A DNA stretch of 64,000 nt, from contig NZ_CP096658.1 of the NCBI RefSeq assembly GCF_023238445.1, positions 1,426,001-1,490,000 of the forward strand. The letters are read 5' to 3'. This DNA comes from Halorussus gelatinilyticus (GTDB lineage: Archaea > Halobacteriota > Halobacteria > Halobacteriales > Haladaptataceae). The position numbers were made by a program, and so were the translations under genes. Shown in pieces: positions 1 through 8,352 of this stretch; position 1 is the first letter of the stretch, and every line of letters begins with the position of its first letter. The notes below the pieces were generated by a model, which had not been told where the DNA came from, ran no database searches, and saw only the letters and a program-made list of their open reading frames with translations.

Positions 1-333
1 GTCGAGGCTGTTGGCGACCGCGGGCGCGTAGTCGAGTCCGTTGACGCTGTTGGGCATCAGCAGGACCTCGGGGTCGAGGTCGGCGTGGAGCGCTTCGACC
101 GCTTGGGTGTACACGTCGTGGTCGAACTCCTCGCCCTCCGAGACGGTGTGGACGGCGTCCACGCCCTCGCGGTTGAGCGAGTCGGCGAACGACTCGGTGT
201 CGCCGCCGATTACGGCGAGGTGGAGGTCGCCGCCGGTCTCGTCGGCGAGGTTACGCCCGGCGGTGATGACCTCGAAGCTCACGTCGCGCAACTCGCCGCG
301 GCGGTGTTCCGTGACGGCCAGCACGTCGCTCAT
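1..333 (-). CDS. etfA: Electron transfer flavoprotein alpha subunit (partial)
   Basis: The N-terminal 111 residues of a FixB/EtfA-type protein are present; the rest lies beyond the window edge. The start MSDVLAVTEHRRGELRDVS and the following beta-alpha pattern match the N-terminal domain of ETF alpha. The family carries FAD in its C-terminal part, which is not visible here, and passes electrons from flavin dehydrogenases (for example acyl-CoA dehydrogenases) to the quinone pool. The ATG overlaps the stop of the upstream beta-subunit gene by 4 bp, so the two subunits are translationally coupled. Identity rests on the neighbour and the N-terminal pattern. Confidence 0.9.
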   Translation of the reverse strand, partial: MSDVLAVTEHRRGELRDVSFEVITAGRNLADETGGDLHLAVIGGDTESFADSLNREGVDAVHTVSEGEEFDHDVYTQAVEALHADLDPEVLLMPNSVNGLDYAPAVANSLD

Positions 334-1121
334 TCTGCCACCCCCTTCTCGCGGAGGACTTCAGCGAGCTTCCCGGCGGTCTCGCTGGCGTCACCCTCGA
401 ATATCTCGGCGTCGCTCTCGCTCTCGGGTTCGTACATGGCGGTCAGGTCGAGGTCGCTCTCGACGGCCCCCGCATCGAGACCGAGGTCGTCGAGGCTCTT
501 GGGCGCGATTTCCTTGCTCTGGGCCTGTCGGATGCCCCGGAGGCTGGCGTACCGGGGTTCGTTGATACCGGTCTGAATCGTGAGGACCGCGGGCAGGTCG
601 ATGTCGGTCAGTTCCTCGACGCCGCCCTCCAGTTCGCGGTGGACGTGCGCGACGTTCTCGGCTTCGTCGTAGTCGAGCGCGTTGACGACCGCGCCCCACT
701 GGAAGCCCAATTCGTCGGCCAGCGAGACGCCGGTCGCGCCGAAGTTGTCGTCGCCCGACTGGACGCCGGTCAGGACGAGGTCGGGGTCCTCCTCCTCGAC
801 GACCGCTTCGAGCAGGGTCGTCTTGGTCTCGACGTCGAGGATGTCGGGCTCCTCCAGCGCGTCGTCCCAGACGCGGACCGCCCGGTCGGCCCCCTTCGCC
901 AGCGCCATCCGGATGGTCTCTTCGGAGCGCTCGGGACCGACGGTCACGGTCACGACCTCCTCGGCCGGGCCGTTCTCCTTCAACTGGACGGCCTCCTCGA
1001 CGGCGTAGTCGTCCCACTCGTTCAGGTCGTACTCGAGGTAGCGCTCGTCTACCTCGGTCCCCGCTATCTCGAAGTCGTCGGCGACTTCAGCGACCTCCTT
1101 CACAGTCACCAGAACCTTCAT
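330..1121 (-). CDS. etfB: Electron transfer flavoprotein beta subunit
   Basis: 263 residues, the usual length for EtfB/FixA. It begins MKVLVTVKEV and contains the ETF-beta nucleotide-binding pattern with SGDDNFGATG near residue 125 and a later LPAVLTIQTGINEPRY segment typical of the family. It pairs with the alpha subunit encoded immediately downstream with a 4-bp overlap. The dimer is a cytoplasmic electron carrier feeding the membrane ETF:quinone oxidoreductase. Whether it serves ordinary beta-oxidation or a bifurcating Fix-type complex cannot be decided because the rest of the operon is outside the window. Confidence 0.93.
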   Translation of the reverse strand: MKVLVTVKEVAEVADDFEIAGTEVDERYLEYDLNEWDDYAVEEAVQLKENGPAEEVVTVTVGPERSEETIRMALAKGADRAVRVWDDALEEPDILDVETKTTLLEAVVEEEDPDLVLTGVQSGDDNFGATGVSLADELGFQWGAVVNALDYDEAENVAHVHRELEGGVEELTDIDLPAVLTIQTGINEPRYASLRGIRQAQSKEIAPKSLDDLGLDAGAVESDLDLTAMYEPESESDAEIFEGDASETAGKLAEVLREKGVAE

Positions 1122-1199
1122 GAACGAAAAATCGCCGTCTTGGGGGTAAACGGTTTCGAAATTAACGACGCGAAACGCTCGACGGGTTGACGCGGGTTT

Positions 1200-2390
1200 T
1201 CAACTCGTCTCGGTCACGTCTTCCTCCGGCAGCGTGATGAGGTTCTCCCGACCGATGCGGAGTTTGTCCACGTCGTCGTTGTCGTCCATCTTCGAGAGGA
1301 GTTGCGAGACCTTGGCGTTCGACCAGTTGGTCTCCTTGACTATCTGGCCCTGCTTCATCCGGCCGTCGTTGTCCCGGAGCAGGCGGAGGACCCGCTCCTC
1401 GTCGCTCAACAGTTCCGGTTCGGGTTCGTCGTCCTCCCCGTCGTCCGCGACCGCTTCGCCGCCGCCGTTCGGCCGCGACACGACGGCCGAAGCTCCGGTG
1501 TCGTCGCCCGGCGAGTCGTCCGACGAGGGGTCCGCGACGGGCGTCGGGTCCACGTCGCGGCGCTGTGCCAGCGCGTACGCGCCGAAACTCCCGGTCAGGA
1601 GCAGGAAGACGACGACGATGCCCCACAGACTCGACCCGCCGGGAAGGATTCCCTTCTTCCGGGTCGTGGTGGACGTCTCGGTACTCTTCGGTGAGTACGT
1701 TATCGCAAAGTCTCCGCGCTCGAACTGCTGGGGACCGTCGTAGCGCAGGACGGTCCCGTTCACGATCTTCCCGCCCGACGGACTCCCGCTCGACAGGTAG
1801 TACTGACTGGGGACCGATATCGTCAGCGTCTGGTCTTCGTCCAGCGCCGGGAGCCACGTGTCCGACCCGATCCAGAACGCGTCGCCGAGGACGATTTGCT
1901 CGTCGGCGATTTGGGTGAAGTTCGTCCACGTGAACGACAGCGAGAGGACGCCGACCGTGCCGTTGTGCTGGAGTCGCGCCGACCGACCGACCTCCCGGAG
2001 CGCCATCGAGCGGTCGATGCTGGCGTTCACGCGCTCGACGACGCGCTCGAACGTCGCCGACGTGAGGCCGGTGTCGGCGCGTCCGTCTTCGTACTTCGCT
2101 GCGAGTTCGCGGAAGGCTTCGGTCTCGTTGTCGTCTTCGAGGCGGTATCGCGCGGTGATGTTCCACCGAGCGTCGCCGTTTTCGCGGAGCGTGACGTGTA
2201 TGGCCGTGGTTTCGCGTACCGTCGCATTCGCTCCCGACGAGTTCGTCGCGTTTGCGACCGTCTCGGTGAGGGCCGTCGGCGCGTATGCGCTGTGAGGAGC
2301 GTCCGCTCGGTCGGCGGCCGAGCGGCTCGCCCCGGCTCCGGCGGAGCCGACGAGGAGGAGGACGACGAGGAGGGCGGCGAGTAACCGCAT
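1200..2390 (-). CDS. Membrane-anchored protein with C-terminal winged helix
   Basis: 396 residues from the ATG that directly precedes a signal-peptide-like stretch (MRLLAALLVVLLLVGSAGAG); the longer reading frame upstream would put about 34 residues in front of it. Residues about 25-250 look extracytoplasmic with several N-x-S/T sequons, one transmembrane helix lies near 252-275, then an acidic linker, and residues about 325-390 form a winged helix-turn-helix (LLSDEERVLRLL, MKQGQIV, KVSQLLSKM). Such outside-sensor/inside-HTH proteins are common in haloarchaea and are thought to signal across the membrane. A TATA-like AAAATACT lies 26-33 bp upstream of this start. It is divergent from the secreted protein at 2545. 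The ligand is unknown. Confidence 0.8.
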   Translation of the reverse strand: MRLLAALLVVLLLVGSAGAGASRSAADRADAPHSAYAPTALTETVANATNSSGANATVRETTAIHVTLRENGDARWNITARYRLEDDNETEAFRELAAKYEDGRADTGLTSATFERVVERVNASIDRSMALREVGRSARLQHNGTVGVLSLSFTWTNFTQIADEQIVLGDAFWIGSDTWLPALDEDQTLTISVPSQYYLSSGSPSGGKIVNGTVLRYDGPQQFERGDFAITYSPKSTETSTTTRKKGILPGGSSLWGIVVVFLLLTGSFGAYALAQRRDVDPTPVADPSSDDSPGDDTGASAVVSRPNGGGEAVADDGEDDEPEPELLSDEERVLRLLRDNDGRMKQGQIVKETNWSNAKVSQLLSKMDDNDDVDKLRIGRENLITLPEEDVTETS

Positions 2391-2415
2391 ACCATCGCGT
2401 GAATGCGCCGACAAG

Positions 2416-2423
2416 AAAATACT
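2416..2423 (-). promoter_or_regulatory. TATA-like element for the winged-helix membrane protein
   Basis: An AT-rich AAAATACT (plus-strand sequence) lies 26-33 bp before the ATG ending at 2390, the spacing expected for a haloarchaeal promoter producing a short-leader or leaderless transcript. Confidence 0.45.
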
Positions 2424-2511
2424 TTCTATCCATAGATAAAACGTCAGCGGCGTCCGTAAAACGTCTCGACTACTCTCGTCGGTTCTCGCCACGTTTCACA
2501 GTTTCGGGAAC

Positions 2512-2520
2512 ATTTTAATG
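2512..2520 (+). promoter_or_regulatory. TATA-like element for the secreted protein
   Basis: ATTTTAATG lies 25-33 bp upstream of the ATG at 2545. This favours 2545 over the in-frame ATG codons at 2518/2521, which overlap the box itself. Confidence 0.5.
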
Positions 2521-2544
2521 ATGGGTCCCCGAGTAGGCGCACGT

Positions 2545-3762
2545 ATGCGACTCACCCCCGTTATGCTGGCATTACTGCTCGCCCTCTCTCCCGGAGCAGT
2601 CGCGGTGCAGGCTTCCGCACCGACCACGCCAGCGCCCGCCCAGAACGAAGACGATACCATCCGACCCGGCCCGGACGCCAACACGACTGCGGTAATGGTA
2701 CTCGGGACGACGCCCGAGCGGACGGCGTTCGACTCTCAGTCGATAGCGCTCGGAAGTTCGCTCGCTATCGACAGGAATCAGTTGAAATCCGAACTCAGCG
2801 TGGCGGCACTCGACGAGCAGTTGCAGTCCGCCGAGACTATCGAACGGAAGCACCAGATACTCGTTCAGTACCAGTATCAGATCGAGAATCGTATCATCTC
2901 CCTCAAGGCCAGAGAGCGACAGAGTACTCAAGCCTTCTCGAACGGTACGATTTCCGAAGACCAGTACCTTCGGACGCTCGGTCGCATCGACGCCGAGGCC
3001 GAGCAGCTCCGGTCGGTCGCGTCGGCGCTCGAAGCCCGTTCGCGCAACGTCCGCGGACTCTCGATGTCCAGTTTCGTGAGCACGGTGCAAGGTAAGCTCA
3101 CCACCCTCGAAGGTCCCGTCCGAGACCGCATCGCTCGATCTCTCCGCGGAAAAGCCCCGAAAGAACGGGTGTTCGTTGCGACGGCCGACACGGGAGTCGT
3201 CCTCTCGACTATCACGGAGGGTACGTACGTCCGCGAAATCGTTCGGCACGACTATCGAAACCCGAGTGCATCGGGTTCACTGACGTTGCTACAGGCCCAG
3301 AAGATCGTCTACGACAAGTACACGTGGGCGAACAACAACCCCTCTCGCGGGACGAGTACCAGTCCGTACGGGACGACGAACGTGTTCTCCGTGACGGTCA
3401 AACATCCCCACGGGTCGTTCGTCGCGTATCTCGATGGCGGGACCGAGAAGGTGTTCAAGGAGATTCAACACAAACGACTCACCGGTAACACTCCGCTCCC
3501 GACGGGACCGAGCGTCAGCAACACGTCCGAGAACCTCACGGTCACTGTCAATCGGACCTACGCCGGCGGTCCGCTCCGAGTCAACCTCACGAACGCGACC
3601 GGCGCGCCGGTGAGCGGTGAAGTCCGAATCGACGGCGAACTCGTCGGCCGGACGAACGCCGACGGCGTCCTCTGGACGCTCTCGCCCGCCGACCGGTTCG
3701 AGGTCAGCGCGTCCTACGACTTCCGGACGGTCAACGTGACGGCGACGCCGGTCCAGTCGTAG
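2545..3762 (+). CDS. Secreted haloarchaeal protein with C-terminal beta-sandwich-like domain
   Basis: 405 residues starting at MRLTPVMLALLLALSPGAVAV, a clear signal peptide. The middle (about residues 75-200) is helical and charged, with IERKHQILVQYQYQIENRI and a second helix around a DAEAEQL segment, suggesting a coiled coil. The last 80 residues (after NTSENLTVTVNRTYAGGPL) resemble carboxypeptidase-regulatory/PEGA-like modules with the pattern GAPVSGEVRIDGELVGRT. There are many N-glycosylation sequons, and GC content is a little below that of its neighbours. Divergent from the membrane wHTH gene, so the two may form a sensor/effector pair (inference). No catalytic motif is seen and no function can be assigned. 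Confidence 0.8.
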   Translation: MRLTPVMLALLLALSPGAVAVQASAPTTPAPAQNEDDTIRPGPDANTTAVMVLGTTPERTAFDSQSIALGSSLAIDRNQLKSELSVAALDEQLQSAETIERKHQILVQYQYQIENRIISLKARERQSTQAFSNGTISEDQYLRTLGRIDAEAEQLRSVASALEARSRNVRGLSMSSFVSTVQGKLTTLEGPVRDRIARSLRGKAPKERVFVATADTGVVLSTITEGTYVREIVRHDYRNPSASGSLTLLQAQKIVYDKYTWANNNPSRGTSTSPYGTTNVFSVTVKHPHGSFVAYLDGGTEKVFKEIQHKRLTGNTPLPTGPSVSNTSENLTVTVNRTYAGGPLRVNLTNATGAPVSGEVRIDGELVGRTNADGVLWTLSPADRFEVSASYDFRTVNVTATPVQS

Positions 3763-3909
3763 CGCGACCGTCGGGTTCTCGACTTCACTTCAGACATCTA
3801 CGTCGGTCTTGGAAGTGGCTCACTGTCGCGTAGGGACACCGCTGTATTCCTCGAAACGCGACGAACGTCGCCCGAAGGTTGAAGGCCGAAACCGGGACGA
3901 CCCCCGTCC

Positions 3910-4386
3910 GTGTCCAAGGATTCGACAGCCCGGCGGGCGGTGTCGCCGGTCCTCGGCGTCGTCCTGCTGCTCGTCGTGACCGCGGTCCTCGCGGGAGCGG
4001 TCGGGACCGTCGCGCTCGGCACGCCGACGCCGACCGACTCGCCGCACGCCGTCATCGACCTGCGACTCGACGCCGAGGACAACCGGGTCGCGCTGGTCCA
4101 CCGCGGCGGCGACTCGCTCGACGTGGACGCGCTCTCGATACGGGTCCGCATCGACGGAACCGCGCTCGACGCACAGCCGCCGGTCCCGTTCTTCTCGGCG
4201 ACGGGGTTCCGTTCGGGCCCGACCGGACCGTTCAACAGCGCGGCCGACCAGCGGTGGACAGCGGGAGAGACGGCGAGTTTCGCGGTCGCGGGGACGAACG
4301 ACCCATTGATTTCGGAGGGAGAGACGGTGAGGGTGGTGATCTCGGTGGAGTCTGTCGTCGTCGCGGAGGTCGAAGGAGTGGCGTGA
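3910..4386 (+). CDS. Type IV pilin-like protein (archaeal class III signal sequence)
   Basis: 158 residues from a GTG. The N-terminus has basic residues followed by RRAVSPVLGVVLLLVVTAVLAGAVG, the charged-then-hydrophobic H-domain of archaeal type IV pilins cut by the prepilin peptidase PibD before the hydrophobic stretch. The rest is a predicted extracellular beta-rich domain (residues 40-158) with acidic surface. Haloarchaeal genomes carry dozens of such pilins, many as single genes like this one; they assemble into adhesion pili or remain as minor pilins. No assembly ATPase or membrane platform gene is nearby. Confidence 0.8.
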   Translation: MSKDSTARRAVSPVLGVVLLLVVTAVLAGAVGTVALGTPTPTDSPHAVIDLRLDAEDNRVALVHRGGDSLDVDALSIRVRIDGTALDAQPPVPFFSATGFRSGPTGPFNSAADQRWTAGETASFAVAGTNDPLISEGETVRVVISVESVVVAEVEGVA

Positions 4387-4417
4387 ATCGCAACACTGTC
4401 TGCTCGCGGCTCTCTCA

Positions 4418-4514
4418 CTCGCACGGTCTGAGGGGCACAGGGAGTCCCTCCTACTCGCCAGTTGCGGCACTTCGCGCCGCGCTTAACCGTTCGCACAGAC
4501 GCCCGCCCGCGCCG
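4418..4514. repeat. Dispersed intergenic repeat, copy 1
   Basis: The intergenic stretch between the pilin-like and methyltransferase genes resembles 37307-37404. The core at 4451-4482 begins CTACTCGCCAGTTGCGGCAC and differs from the second copy at one of 32 positions; flanking similarity is weaker. The core contains the near-palindrome GCGGCACTTCGCGCCGC. No open frame with a plausible start covers it. Confidence 0.7.
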
Positions 4515-4571
4515 GAATCGAAAATTGAAGACTCTCGCGCTACGTCGCCGGCCGTCCGGAAGAGCGCCCGA

Positions 4572-5198
4572 CTACTCGTCCTCGGGGTCGCGCGCGACGG
4601 TCGTGATGGCGATGTCCGGGTCGTAGCTCGGTCCCATCTCGCGGTGGCGGACGTCGGTGTAGCCGGCTTCGCGGAACATTCGGTCGGCCTCCTCGCGGTC
4701 GTAGAACAGCATGATGGCGTCGGCGACCTTCTGCATCACCGACGACTTGGGATAGTTCGGTCCGACGACGAGGACCTGCCCGCCGGGTTTGACGACGCGG
4801 CGCATGTCCCGCAGGGCGACGACCGGGTTCGGCCAGTACTCGATGGACCCCGAGGACCACACCACGTCGAAGCTGTCGTCCTGGAACGGTAGGCGCTCGG
4901 CGTCCCCGCGGTAGAAGCTCACCGGGTCGCGCTTGCCGAGTTTCTGCCACGCCTTCTCCATCTGGTGGGCGCTCTGGTCGAGACCGTGGACGTTTTGGGT
5001 GTGTTCGAGGAGTCCTTCGGTGGCGAATCCGGTGCCACACCCCACGTCCAGCACCCTGTCGCCCTCCGAGATGTCGAGCATCGCCAGCGCTTCGTCGCGC
5101 ATCTCTTCGTTCCAGATGAACGGGTTGACGGTATCGTACACCTTCGAGAGGTACTTGTAGAAGAGTCGGGCGCGACTCTTGTCTTCGAGGATACCCAT
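4572..5198 (-). CDS. SAM-dependent methyltransferase, VTE3/UbiE-like (quinone methylation)
   Basis: 208 residues from ATG (MGILEDKSRARLFYKYLSKV). Motif I is VLDVGCGTGFATEGLL (about residues 53-68), followed by GDAERLPF and the diagnostic SSGSIEYWPNP, then VVKPGGQVLVVGP. The combination of KYLSKVYDTVNPFIW, SGSIEYWP and DQSAHQ closely resembles plant VTE3 (2-methyl-6-phytylbenzoquinol methyltransferase), a family of archaeal origin. In haloarchaea, which make menaquinones and no tocopherol, the likely substrate is a prenylated naphthoquinol precursor (inference). It is a soluble or membrane-associated enzyme. It stands alone, converging with the pilin-like gene. Confidence 0.85.
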   Translation of the reverse strand: MGILEDKSRARLFYKYLSKVYDTVNPFIWNEEMRDEALAMLDISEGDRVLDVGCGTGFATEGLLEHTQNVHGLDQSAHQMEKAWQKLGKRDPVSFYRGDAERLPFQDDSFDVVWSSGSIEYWPNPVVALRDMRRVVKPGGQVLVVGPNYPKSSVMQKVADAIMLFYDREEADRMFREAGYTDVRHREMGPSYDPDIAITTVARDPEDE

Positions 5199-5352
5199 TG
5201 CCCGACAGTTAGGACCGCCGGCCAAAAAATCGTGCTATTCGGTCGTCCGACCGGCGGTGTTCGCTGAGGTCGGTTCCGGGGTGAACACGTCGCCTCCCTG
5301 TTTCACACGACCTTCGACTACGATACCTCCTTCTCGGACCTCTCCGAGGTAG

Positions 5353-5547
5353 TCGTACCACTCTCGGTGTCTCGACTTGGACCGAGACGTCCAAACGGAC
5401 GCCGTTCGGAACTCAGAAACACCTCTCCACCACCAACACCTTCCGAAACTCGAAGAGGAACTCCACATCGAGTGCGACGTCCGAAACAGGGGCGTCAGCC
5501 TCTGGCCGGAGTCCAGCGCCGTACGGTCCCGACTAGACGGGAACTGA
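5353..5547 (+). pseudogene. Possible remnant of a DUF7344-type winged-helix gene
   Basis: A frame closed by TGA at 5545-5547 reads ...LHHQHLPKLEEELHIECDVR..., resembling the HHxHLPKLxxxGxIxYD signature of the haloarchaeal DUF7344 winged-helix family. The frame opens just after a TAG at 5350-5352 and has no plausible start codon; the preceding DNA reads better in another frame. This looks like the frameshifted C-terminal part of a decayed regulator gene. The assignment is by eye only. Confidence 0.35.
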
Positions 5548-5628
5548 TTCGCCGGTCGGACTCCACCCGAGACCCCCAACAAACATGAGCGAGCGAACAC
5601 TTCGGGGATGGACGAGAAAGTTCGCAAG

Positions 5629-5638
5629 TAGTATATAC
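5629..5638 (+). promoter_or_regulatory. TATA box of the ATP synthase operon
   Basis: AGTATATAC-like sequence centred about 33 bp before the atpH ATG at 5667, in otherwise GC-rich DNA; the spacing fits a haloarchaeal promoter with a very short leader. Confidence 0.6.
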
Positions 5639-5666
5639 GCGCTTCTGCAACTTTCGCGTGATTAGT

Positions 5667-5999
5667 ATGCCGAGGCCAGAGGTTCTCGAACGAATCAAGG
5701 AGGCCGAGCAGGAGGCCGACGATATCGTCGCCGAGGCCGAGGAGGAGCGCGAACAGCGCATCTCCGAAGCTCGGAAAGAGGCCGAAGAGATTCGGCGCGA
5801 AGCCGAGGAGGAGGCGTCCGAACTCCACGAGGAGCGTCTCGCCGACGCCCGCGAGGAAATCGAGGCCGAGCGCGAAGAGGTCCTCGCTTCCGGCGAGGGC
5901 GAGCGTGAGGAACTCGAATCGCGGGCGCGCGAGAACGAGGAGGAAGTAACCGACTACGTGGTAGACCTGTTCGAGGAGGCGGTGCATGCTCAGACCTGA
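5667..5999 (+). CDS. atpH: A-type ATP synthase subunit H (peripheral stalk)
   Basis: 110 residues starting MPRPEVLERIKEAEQ. Nearly the whole protein is an Ala/Glu-rich heptad pattern (EAEQEADDIVAEAEEER, EEIRREAEEEASEL), as expected for the E/H (AhaH) stalk subunit that forms a right-handed coiled coil with subunit E and holds the stator against rotation. It is the first gene of the nine-gene operon in the standard haloarchaeal order. The ATG at 5667 is preferred to the GTG at 5658 because of the TATA spacing and the family's MPRPEVL start. It overlaps atpI by 14 bp. Confidence 0.9.
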   Translation: MPRPEVLERIKEAEQEADDIVAEAEEEREQRISEARKEAEEIRREAEEEASELHEERLADAREEIEAEREEVLASGEGEREELESRARENEEEVTDYVVDLFEEAVHAQT

Positions 6000-8154
6000 G
6001 CGAATGAGCAAGGTGTCCGTGACCGGCTCGCGCGCCGTCATGGACGACGTCATCGAGACCGTCCACGAGCTGAATCTCGTCCACCTCTCGGACTACGACG
6101 GTTCGTGGGAGGGCTTCGAGCAGGGCAACCCCATCGAGGGAGCCGACGACGCCTCCGAGAAACTCGTCACCGTCCGGTCGCTCGAAAGCATCCTCGACAT
6201 CGACGAGGAGGACGCCGGACCGAGCCGCATCGTCACCGACGAGGCGCTCGAAGACGAACTCCAGTCGGTCCGCGAGGAGGTCAACGAACTCGACGACCGC
6301 CGGAGCGAACTTGAGGACGAACTCCGCGACGTGGAGGACCGACTCGACTCCATCAAACCCTTCGCGGACCTCGGTATCGACCTCGACCTGCTCTCGGGCT
6401 ACGAGACGCTGCAGGTCGCGGTCGGCGAAGCCGACGAAGCGGAGGTCCGGAGCGCGCTCGCCGACGCCGACTCCATCGCCGAGTTCGGCACGTTCTCGGG
6501 CGGAAACGCCGTCGCCGTCTTCGCCTACCCCGAGGACAGCGCCGACGAGGACGTGCTGGACGAACTGCTCGTGGGCGTCGACTTCGCCTCGCTGGACGTC
6601 CCCGACGCGCAGGGTAGTCCCGAGGAGTACGTCGAGGAACTCGAACACGAGCGCCAGAAGCTCGAATCCAAGCTCGACAGCGTCGAGAACGAACTCGAAA
6701 ACGTCAAGCTCGACACCGCCAGCTTCCTGCTGGCGGCCGAGGAGAAACTGACTATCGACGTTCAGAAGGCCGAAGCGCCGCTCAACTTCGCGACGACGGA
6801 GAACGCCTTCGTCGCCGAAGGCTGGATTCCGACCGAGCGCTACACCGAACTCACCACCGCGCTCGGCGAGACGGTCGGCGACCGCGTCGAGGTGGACGAA
6901 CTCGAACGCGCCTCGTACGACGCTCACGAGGCCCACGGTCCCGAGGACCCCGACGCCAACGAGGTCGCCGCGGACGGCGGCACCACGATGGACGGCGACC
7001 AGCCGCCGGTCGTGCAGGACAACCCCGGCGCGGTCAAACCCTTCGAGCTACTGGTCGAGACCATCAACCGGCCCAAGTACTTCGAGTTCGACCCGACGGT
7101 CGTCCTGTTCCTGACGTTCCCGGCGTTCTTCGGGTTCATGATCGGCGACCTCGGATACGGGCTCCTCTATCTGGGAATCGGCTACTGGCTCTACAGTAGC
7201 TTCGACAACGACGCCATCAAGAGTCTGGGCGGTATCGCGCTGTGGGCTGGCGGCTTCACCGCGCTGTTCGGTATCCTGTACGGCGAGATATTCGGCTTAC
7301 ACCTCGTCGGCGAGTACCTGTGGGGCGGCCACCCGCCGATTCACAAGGGTCTCCAGCCGGTCGACGCCGAGTACGCGCTGTCGTGGATGGTCATCTCCAT
7401 CCTCGCCGGCTTGCTCCACATGACGGTCGGATACGTCTTCGACTTCGTGGAGAACCTCGCACACGACCCCGTGGACGCAGTCCTCGAAAGCGGTTCGTGG
7501 GTTCTGCTGTTCGCGGGCATCTGGACGTGGATCTTCAGCAGGCAGGCCAGCGGTAAGAAGCCCGACTTCCTGTTCACCGCGTTCAACGGTGAACCCTTCA
7601 AGTTCGGATTCAGCGGCTTCTCGCCCGAAATCGGGACCCTCGGTCTCGTCATCGGCGGAATCGGTCTCCTGCTCTACGTCGCGAGCGAGGTCAAGCACCT
7701 CGGCGGTCCCGGTCTCGTCATCGGCGTGCTGGAGAGTCTGAGCGTCCTCTCGGACGCACTCTCGTACACCCGGATAGCCGCGGTCCTGCTCGCCAAGGCG
7801 GGGATGGCCTTCGTGGTCAACCTCCTGTTCTTCGGCGTGTACGTCGTCGAACACGGTCACGGCGGTGCCGAGTGGCACTTCATGCTCAACCACGGCCCGC
7901 AGTACGTCCTCGAACACCACGAGGAGGCGTCCATCATGTTCCCCGGCCTGATGCACTCGGGCATCGCCGGGCTCGTCGGCGGCCTGCTCGTCCTCGTCAT
8001 CGGCCACCTGCTCGTGCTGGCGCTCGGTATCACCAGCGCCGGTCTACAGGCGGTCCGTCTCGAATACGTCGAGTTCTTCGGCAAGTTCTACGAGGGCGGC
8101 GGCGAGGAGTACGAACCGTTCGGTCACGACCGGACGTACACGACGCAGGACTGA
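5986..8154 (+). CDS. atpI: A-type ATP synthase subunit I (membrane stator, a-subunit)
   Basis: 722 residues. Residues 1-360 are cytoplasmic with coiled-coil segments (about 85-125 and 205-245) that contact the stalks; residues about 370-690 hold several membrane helices. The essential proton-channel arginine lies in LSDALSYTRIAAVLLAKAG (about R596), matching the conserved arginine of V/A-type a-subunits. An ATG at 6004 (MSKVSVTG) is an alternative start, but MLRPERMSK is the common family start. Together with the K ring it forms the proton path. A T-rich stretch follows the stop (8171-8197), suggesting some transcripts end before atpK. Confidence 0.93.
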   Translation: MLRPERMSKVSVTGSRAVMDDVIETVHELNLVHLSDYDGSWEGFEQGNPIEGADDASEKLVTVRSLESILDIDEEDAGPSRIVTDEALEDELQSVREEVNELDDRRSELEDELRDVEDRLDSIKPFADLGIDLDLLSGYETLQVAVGEADEAEVRSALADADSIAEFGTFSGGNAVAVFAYPEDSADEDVLDELLVGVDFASLDVPDAQGSPEEYVEELEHERQKLESKLDSVENELENVKLDTASFLLAAEEKLTIDVQKAEAPLNFATTENAFVAEGWIPTERYTELTTALGETVGDRVEVDELERASYDAHEAHGPEDPDANEVAADGGTTMDGDQPPVVQDNPGAVKPFELLVETINRPKYFEFDPTVVLFLTFPAFFGFMIGDLGYGLLYLGIGYWLYSSFDNDAIKSLGGIALWAGGFTALFGILYGEIFGLHLVGEYLWGGHPPIHKGLQPVDAEYALSWMVISILAGLLHMTVGYVFDFVENLAHDPVDAVLESGSWVLLFAGIWTWIFSRQASGKKPDFLFTAFNGEPFKFGFSGFSPEIGTLGLVIGGIGLLLYVASEVKHLGGPGLVIGVLESLSVLSDALSYTRIAAVLLAKAGMAFVVNLLFFGVYVVEHGHGGAEWHFMLNHGPQYVLEHHEEASIMFPGLMHSGIAGLVGGLLVLVIGHLLVLALGITSAGLQAVRLEYVEFFGKFYEGGGEEYEPFGHDRTYTTQD

Positions 8155-8164
8155 ACTCCCGACC

Positions 8165-8200
8165 CCGACTTTCTTTCGTCTCGGTTTTCCGAGGACCCGC
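8165..8200 (+). terminator. T-rich putative terminator between atpI and atpK
   Basis: Several T-runs (CTTTCTTTCG, CGGTTTTCCG) follow the atpI stop within 45 bp. Archaeal termination needs mainly T-tracts, so partial termination here is plausible. Confidence 0.4.
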
Positions 8201-8287
8201 ATCGGCATAATATTCTTTGGTAATTGCTATCACAAACACCGGTTTGAGACCCCGAAAGCGGCGTCGCTACCGAACTCTTTTGGGAAG

Positions 8288-8294
8288 CTTTATG
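8288..8294 (+). promoter_or_regulatory. Possible internal promoter for atpK
   Basis: CTTTATG lies about 60 bp upstream of the atpK ATG in the 198-bp gap after atpI. With the T-rich stretch before it, this suggests a separate transcript for the ring subunit and downstream genes. Confidence 0.4.
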
Positions 8295-8352
8295 ACCACA
8301 GTAGCGGGAAATACGACTGTCCGGTTACGAGAGCCACGGAAGATCCGAAACC

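Larger units (their letters stand above)
5199..5666. other. Intergenic region before the ATP synthase operon
   Basis: 467 bp with no intact gene. It holds the decayed winged-helix remnant at 5353-5547 and, at its right end, the ATP synthase promoter. Reverse-strand open frames here are antisense to atpH and show no family features. Confidence 0.6.

Noticed and set aside
5235-6053. Long minus-strand frame of 272 codons over the ATP synthase promoter and atpH
   Set aside because: Its second half is antisense to atpH and its first half lacks any family feature; leucine-rich content is an artefact of reading the complement of Glu/Ala-rich codons.
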